Shown here one piece after another: positions 60,594 to 64,000 of a stretch of DNA of 64,000 nt (position 1 is the stretch's first letter; every line of letters starts with the position of its first letter). This DNA comes from Burkholderia cepacia (GTDB lineage: Bacteria > Pseudomonadota > Gammaproteobacteria > Burkholderiales > Burkholderiaceae). The notes beneath the pieces were generated by a model. That model was not told the DNA's origin and did no database searches. It worked only from the letters and a program-made list of their open reading frames with translations. The position numbers and the translations under genes were made by a program. The DNA lies in assembly GCF_001718835.1 (NCBI RefSeq), contig NZ_CP013444.1, positions 806,001-870,000 of the forward strand, written 5' to 3'.

Positions 60594-61427
60594 ATGAGTG
60601 CCGATCCGCCACCGCCTTCCCGTACCGAGCCGCTCGAACTGGGCGGCGAGCTGTGGCTGCGCGCCGGCGAGCAGACGCTCGGCGGCGCCACGCGCATCGC
60701 GCTGCTCGCGGCGATCGGCGACACCGGGTCGATCACGCGCGCGGCGAAGGCCGTCGGCCTCAGCTACAAGGCCGCGTGGGATGCCGTCGACACGATGAAC
60801 AATCTCGCGGGCGAACCGCTCGTCGCGCGTTCGACGGGCGGCAAGGGCGGCGGCGGCACGACGCTGACGCCGCGCGCGACGTCGCTGATCGCCGCGTTCC
60901 GCACGATCGAGCGCGAGCATCGGCGGTTCATCGAGGCCGCGAGCGCGGCCGTGGCCGGGTTCGACGTCGACTGGGCGCTGATCGGCCGGATCGGGATGAA
61001 GACCAGCGCGCGCAACCAGTTGTTCGGCAAGGTCGCGGCGATCGTGCGCGGCACCGTCAACGACGAGGTCACGCTCACGCTGCCCGGCGGCCAGACGATC
61101 GTCGCGGTCGTCACGCATGAAAGCACCGAGGCGCTCGGACTGCAGGTCGGCGCCGACGCCTGTGCGCTCGTGAAGGCGTCCTGGGTCGTGCTCGCGGTCG
61201 ACGACGGCGCGCCGGTCAGGGTGTCGGCGCGCAACCAGCTGCGTGGCGCCGTCGAGACCGTGAAGGGCGGCGCAGTGAACAGCGAGGTGACCCTGGCGCT
61301 CGACGGCGGCGGGACGCTGACGGCCGTCGTGACCAACGACAGCGTCGATGCGCTGCAGCTCGGCGCCGGCCGGCGCGCGATCGCGCTGTTCAAGGCGTCG
61401 AGCGTGATTCTTGCGGTGACGGGCTGA
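60594..61427 (+). CDS. modE: ModE-family molybdate-responsive regulator
   Basis: A 277-residue regulator. The N-terminal winged helix (TRIALLAAIGDTGSITRAAKAVGLSYKAAWDAVDTMNNLAGEPLVARSTGGKGGGGTTLTPRA) is typical ModE. Two C-terminal TOBE/Mop domains bind molybdate (KTSARNQLFGKVAAIVRGTVNDEVTLTLPGG and RVSARNQLRGAVETVKGGAVNSEVTLALDGG). A TATAAT box lies at 60561, 28 bp before the ATG. It is convergent with modCBA and probably represses that operon when molybdate is plentiful. Confidence 0.93.
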   Translation: MSADPPPPSRTEPLELGGELWLRAGEQTLGGATRIALLAAIGDTGSITRAAKAVGLSYKAAWDAVDTMNNLAGEPLVARSTGGKGGGGTTLTPRATSLIAAFRTIEREHRRFIEAASAAVAGFDVDWALIGRIGMKTSARNQLFGKVAAIVRGTVNDEVTLTLPGGQTIVAVVTHESTEALGLQVGADACALVKASWVVLAVDDGAPVRVSARNQLRGAVETVKGGAVNSEVTLALDGGGTLTAVVTNDSVDALQLGAGRRAIALFKASSVILAVTG

Positions 61428-61435
61428 GGCCCGCG

Positions 61436-61530
61436 CCCGTTACACGCGCCCGTTACACGCGTCCGTTACACACGTCCGTTACACGCGACTGTTACACGCG
61501 ACTGTTACACGCGTGTCGTTACACGACGCG
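61436..61530. repeat. 13-bp tandem repeat at the modE-modC junction
   Basis: Six units of 13 bp start at 61436, 61449, 61462, 61475, 61488 and 61501, with consensus YCCGTTACACGCG. A seventh, imperfect unit from 61514 contains the modC stop codon. The array fills the gap between the convergent genes. The units look like copies of the last bases of modC. Confidence 0.9.
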
Positions 61531-62220
61531 CGTCGGCCACCCGGCGTGCGGCGTCGCCGCCTGCACGCGTCCTTCGCTCAACTGCACGACCTGGTCGCCG
61601 AACGCGGCGACGTCGTCGGGATCGTGCGAGATCAGCACCATCGGGATGTCGAGCCGCGCCTGCAGCTCGGCGAGCTCGTAACGCATGCGCTGGCGCATTG
61701 CGCCGTCCAGTGCGGCGAACGGTTCGTCGAGCAGCAGGATCCGCGGCTGCGCCACCAGCGCGCGCGCGAGTGCGACGCGCTGTTTCTGCCCGCCCGACAG
61801 TTGCGACGGATACTGCCCCGCGAGCGCCTCGAGATCGAACGCTTGCAGCCAGTATGCGACTTCCGGCGACACTGTTTTCGCGCGCGGGTTGCGCAGCCCG
61901 GGCGTGAGCCCGAACGCGATGTTCTGGCGCACGTTCAGATGCGGAAACAGCGCGTAGTCCTGGAACAGGTACGCGACGCGGCGTTCGCGGGTCGGCACGT
62001 CGATGCGGCGCGCGGCGTCGAACAGCGGTTCGCCGTTCAGCACGATCGTGCCTTCGTCGGGCGTCAACAGGCCGGCGATCGCCTGCAGCGTCATGCTCTT
62101 GCCCGCGCCGGACGGCCCGAACAGCACGACGCGCTGCGTCGCCGCGGTGAACGACATGTCGAGCGTGAAGCGCCGCTCGGCGTTCGCGTAGGTCTTGCGG
62201 ATGTCGACGACGAGGCTCAT
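61519..62220 (-). CDS. modC: Molybdate ABC transporter ATPase (short form)
   Basis: A 233-residue ABC ATPase. Walker A is FGPSGAGKSMTLQAIAG, the Q-loop LFQDYALFPHLNVRQNIAFG, the signature LSGGQKQRVALARAL, Walker B ILLLDEPFAALD and the H-loop ISHD. The C-terminal TOBE domain of E. coli ModC is absent, so feedback by bound molybdate is unlikely at this subunit. The ATG at 62220 (MSLVVDIRKTY) is preferred over an upstream in-frame ATG. The stop lies inside a tandem repeat. Confidence 0.93.
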   Translation of the reverse strand: MSLVVDIRKTYANAERRFTLDMSFTAATQRVVLFGPSGAGKSMTLQAIAGLLTPDEGTIVLNGEPLFDAARRIDVPTRERRVAYLFQDYALFPHLNVRQNIAFGLTPGLRNPRAKTVSPEVAYWLQAFDLEALAGQYPSQLSGGQKQRVALARALVAQPRILLLDEPFAALDGAMRQRMRYELAELQARLDIPMVLISHDPDDVAAFGDQVVQLSEGRVQAATPHAGWPTRVV

Positions 62221-62275
62221 GCGGGCCTCCGCCGAAGCCGGCCGGCCCCGCAAGACGATGGGCGAGGCAGGCGCG

Positions 62276-62953
62276 TCATGTCAGCTGGCTCCGCCGGGCA
62301 CGCGACGGCACGAGCCAGCCGGTCGCGAGCAGTACGAGCACGCAGGTGATCGACGTCACCAGCACGAGGAAGTTGGCCGTGTTGTCGTCGCCGGCCTGCA
62401 CGGCCGCATAGATCGCGACCGACAGCGTCTGCGTGCGGCCGGGCAGGTTGCCCGCGATCATCAGCGTCGCGCCGAACTCGCCGAGCGCGCGTGCGAACGC
62501 GAGCAGCGCGCCCGCGAGAATGCCGCGCGTGGCGAGCGGCAGCGTCACGCGGAAGAACACCGCCGCTTCGCCGAGCCCGAGCGTGCGCGCGGCGCGTTCG
62601 AGCTGCGGATCGACGCCTTCGAACGCCGCTCGCGCCGATTTCAGGATCAGCGGAAACGCGACGACCATCGACGCGATCACCGCGCCTTGCCACGTGAAGA
62701 CGAGCTCGATGCCGAGGCTGTCGAGCCACGCACCGAACACGCCGCGCCGGCCGAGCAGCACGAGCAGGTAATACCCGAGCACCGTCGGCGGCAGCACGAG
62801 CGGGAGCGTCAGCACCGAATCGACGACGTCGCGCAGCGGCGAGCGCCAGCGCGCGAGCATGAACGCGGCCGCGACGCCGAGCACGATGTCGAGCGCGGTC
62901 GCCCAGCCGGCAACCTTCAGCGACAGCATCAGCGGGATCCAGGCGTCTTGCAT
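62276..62953 (-). CDS. modB: Molybdate ABC transporter permease
   Basis: A 225-residue permease with five to six helices (LMLSLKVAGWATALDIVLGVAAAFMLARW, VVDSVLTLPLVLPPTVLGYYLLVLLG, GAVIASMVVAFPLILKSARAAFEGVDPQLERAARTLG). The EAA loop is ERAARTLGLGEAAVFFRVTLPLATRGILAGALLAFARALGEFGATLMIAGN. It lies 15 bp after modA and 55 bp before modC in one leftward operon. Confidence 0.94.
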   Translation of the reverse strand: MQDAWIPLMLSLKVAGWATALDIVLGVAAAFMLARWRSPLRDVVDSVLTLPLVLPPTVLGYYLLVLLGRRGVFGAWLDSLGIELVFTWQGAVIASMVVAFPLILKSARAAFEGVDPQLERAARTLGLGEAAVFFRVTLPLATRGILAGALLAFARALGEFGATLMIAGNLPGRTQTLSVAIYAAVQAGDDNTANFLVLVTSITCVLVLLATGWLVPSRARRSQLT

Positions 62954-62968
62954 GTCGCAACTCGCCTG

Positions 62969-63769
62969 TTACTTGCCGGTGGCCGGCTTGAAGCCGAACG
63001 TCGACAGCACGGCCTGGCCTTGCGGCGACGCGACGAAGTCGATGAACGACTGCGCCTGCGTGGCGTGGCGGCTGTCCTTGACCACGGCGATCGGGTAGGT
63101 GATGGCGGTCTTGGTCGGCACCGTCAGCGCGACCTTCACGCGGCCCGGCATGATCGCCGCGTCGGTGCCGAACACGAAGCCCGCGTCGACTTCGCCGCGT
63201 GCGACGTAATCGAGGCTCTGGCGCACGTTGGCGGCCAGCACCCCCTTCGCGCTGACGGCGTCCCACACACCGGCCGCGCGCAACGCGCCTTCGGTGTAGC
63301 GGCCGACCGGCACCGACGCCGGGTCGCCGTACGCGATGCGTTTCACGCCGGGCGCGGTCAGGTCGTTCAACGACGTCGGCGCGGCCGCGTGGCTGTCCGT
63401 CGGCACGATCAGCACGAGCGAGTTCGCTGCGAAATCGCGACGCGTGCCGGGCACGATCACCTTTTCGTCGGCTGCACGATCCATCGCCTTCTGGTCGGCC
63501 GACGCGAACACGTCGGCCGGCGCGCCCTTGGCGATCTGCTGCATCAGCACGTCCGACGCGCCGAAGTTGAACAGCACCCTGGTATCCGGATGCTGCTTCT
63601 CGTACGCATCGCCGACGGCCTTGAACGCGTTCGTCAGGCTGGCGGCGGCCGACACGACGAGTTCATCGGCGGCGGAAGCGGGCGCGCTGAACGCGACCCC
63701 GGCGGCCAGCGTGGCGATCGGCAGCAGGCGAAGCAGGGTGCGGCGAAGCGGACGGACGGTTGAGCGCAT
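62969..63769 (-). CDS. modA: Molybdate-binding periplasmic protein
   Basis: A 266-residue binding protein. The signal peptide is MRSTVRPLRRTLLRLLPIATLAAGVAFSAPASA. The mature part starts ADELVVSAAASLTNAFKAVGDAYE, with the Ser residues that hold molybdate. GASDVLMQQIAKGAPADVFASADQKAMDRA and GYDxA-like TDAAIMPGRVKVALTVP complete the pattern. It delivers molybdate or tungstate to ModBC. The ATG at 63769 gives a good signal peptide; the frame extends further upstream without a better start. Confidence 0.93.
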   Translation of the reverse strand: MRSTVRPLRRTLLRLLPIATLAAGVAFSAPASAADELVVSAAASLTNAFKAVGDAYEKQHPDTRVLFNFGASDVLMQQIAKGAPADVFASADQKAMDRAADEKVIVPGTRRDFAANSLVLIVPTDSHAAAPTSLNDLTAPGVKRIAYGDPASVPVGRYTEGALRAAGVWDAVSAKGVLAANVRQSLDYVARGEVDAGFVFGTDAAIMPGRVKVALTVPTKTAITYPIAVVKDSRHATQAQSFIDFVASPQGQAVLSTFGFKPATGK

Positions 63770-63802
63770 GGCGAGTTCGTTTGAATGGGCGGAAACCGTA
63801 AT

Positions 63803-63826
63803 CGTAATATAGGGCGGGTTATAACG
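63803..63826 (-). promoter_or_regulatory. ModE-box-like palindrome upstream of modA
   Basis: CGTAATAT (63803-63810) and TTATAACG (63819-63826), 8 bp apart, resemble the CGTTATAT-N6-8-ATATAACG ModE operator. It lies 34-57 bp before the modA ATG, and a TATATT -10-like box overlaps its left arm on the lower strand. Binding of ModE-molybdate would shut off modABC. Confidence 0.6.
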
Positions 63827-63890
63827 CTCGACATACCGCACATGCGGCGAACGGCATGGTCATGTTGCGGAGCGGGAAGTGGGCGGGCCC

Positions 63891-63908
63891 GGCGGCGCAC
63901 ACGCCGCC
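63891..63908. terminator. GC-rich hairpin between modA promoter region and next gene
   Basis: GGCGGCG (63891-63897) pairs with CGCCGCC (63902-63908) over a CACA loop. No U-tract follows on either strand. It lies 26 bp downstream of the stop of a possible leftward gene and may mark that transcript's end. Confidence 0.35.
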
Positions 63909-63933
63909 GCCGGCTGCGGCGACGTGTCGCGGG

Positions 63934-64000
63934 CTACGCGTGCAGCGCGCCGGGCAGTGAGTCGGTGCGCTGCAGCGACGACGGCTGCGATGCGGGGCGG
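63934..64000 (-). CDS. Possible C-terminal end of a leftward gene (partial)
   Basis: A lower-strand frame enters from the right edge and stops at a TAG at 63934-63936. The last residues read SQPSSLQRTDSLPGALHA. Codon use fits a real gene end and a hairpin follows, but 21 codons are too few to identify a family. Confidence 0.3.
   Translation of the reverse strand, partial: RPASQPSSLQRTDSLPGALHA

Noticed and set aside
61436..61530. CRISPR array
   Set aside because: Units are 13 bp and directly adjacent with no spacers, and no cas genes are nearby.

Overview
The window looks like a piece of a Burkholderia cepacia complex genome, probably chromosome 2. It is very GC-rich with strong third-position GC bias. 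It carries the complete bceA-bceK gene set for the exopolysaccharide cepacian, a signature of that group, and a 113-residue FKBP isomerase close to the B. pseudomallei Mip protein. No tRNA, rRNA, CRISPR array, intact insertion sequence or prophage was seen. The assignment rests on reading proteins by eye, not on a search.

Left part (1-8340): the tail-less end of a secreted nuclease gene; a four-gene operon of two DGPF (YciI-like) proteins, a VOC protein and an ECF42-type sigma factor; and a redox trio of rubrerythrin, a two-CCG iron-sulfur protein and a DUF3501 protein. A 670-bp gene-free region with a promoter and a hairpin-rich leader then leads to a transposase-derived (DUF4096) fusion protein.

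Cepacian block (8350-23090): bceA (GDP-mannose supply) is read leftward. bceB-bceK are read rightward as one tightly coupled operon: priming transferase, UDP-glucose dehydrogenase, tyrosine phosphatase, export lipoprotein, tyrosine kinase, glycosyltransferases and polymerase. A 427-bp bidirectional regulatory region separates them. It holds a 25-bp near-palindrome and a decamer that also occurs twice upstream of the transposase-like gene. No flippase or acyltransferase gene is present, so the pathway must be completed elsewhere.

Middle (23100-34770): an MFS exporter with a divergent HxlR regulator, an AraC regulator, the FKBP, a membrane-associated metal-dependent hydrolase, a VpsR-like sigma-54 activator, and a leftward glycosylation operon (GtrA, GT2, two GT87-like proteins). 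About 1 kb with little coding content follows.

Tad pilus locus (34775-47962): three Flp pilins, prepilin peptidase, an AAA ATPase that appears frameshifted near its C-terminus, CpaB, a secretin with a 15-residue tandem repeat tail, a small lipoprotein, three TadE/F/G pseudopilins, TadZ, TadA, TadB and TadC, closed by a strong intrinsic terminator.

Right part (48050-64000): an orphan cationic amino-acid binding protein; an Xre/RES toxin-antitoxin pair; a phosphatase; DUF1345; a GH13 relative lacking its nucleophile; a TenI/ThiE-like protein; a CorC-type transporter; a degenerate histidine kinase; an EamA exporter; a LysR-tautomerase divergent pair; a CHAD protein; and modE with a convergent modABC operon preceded by a ModE-box-like palindrome and ending in a 13-bp tandem repeat.
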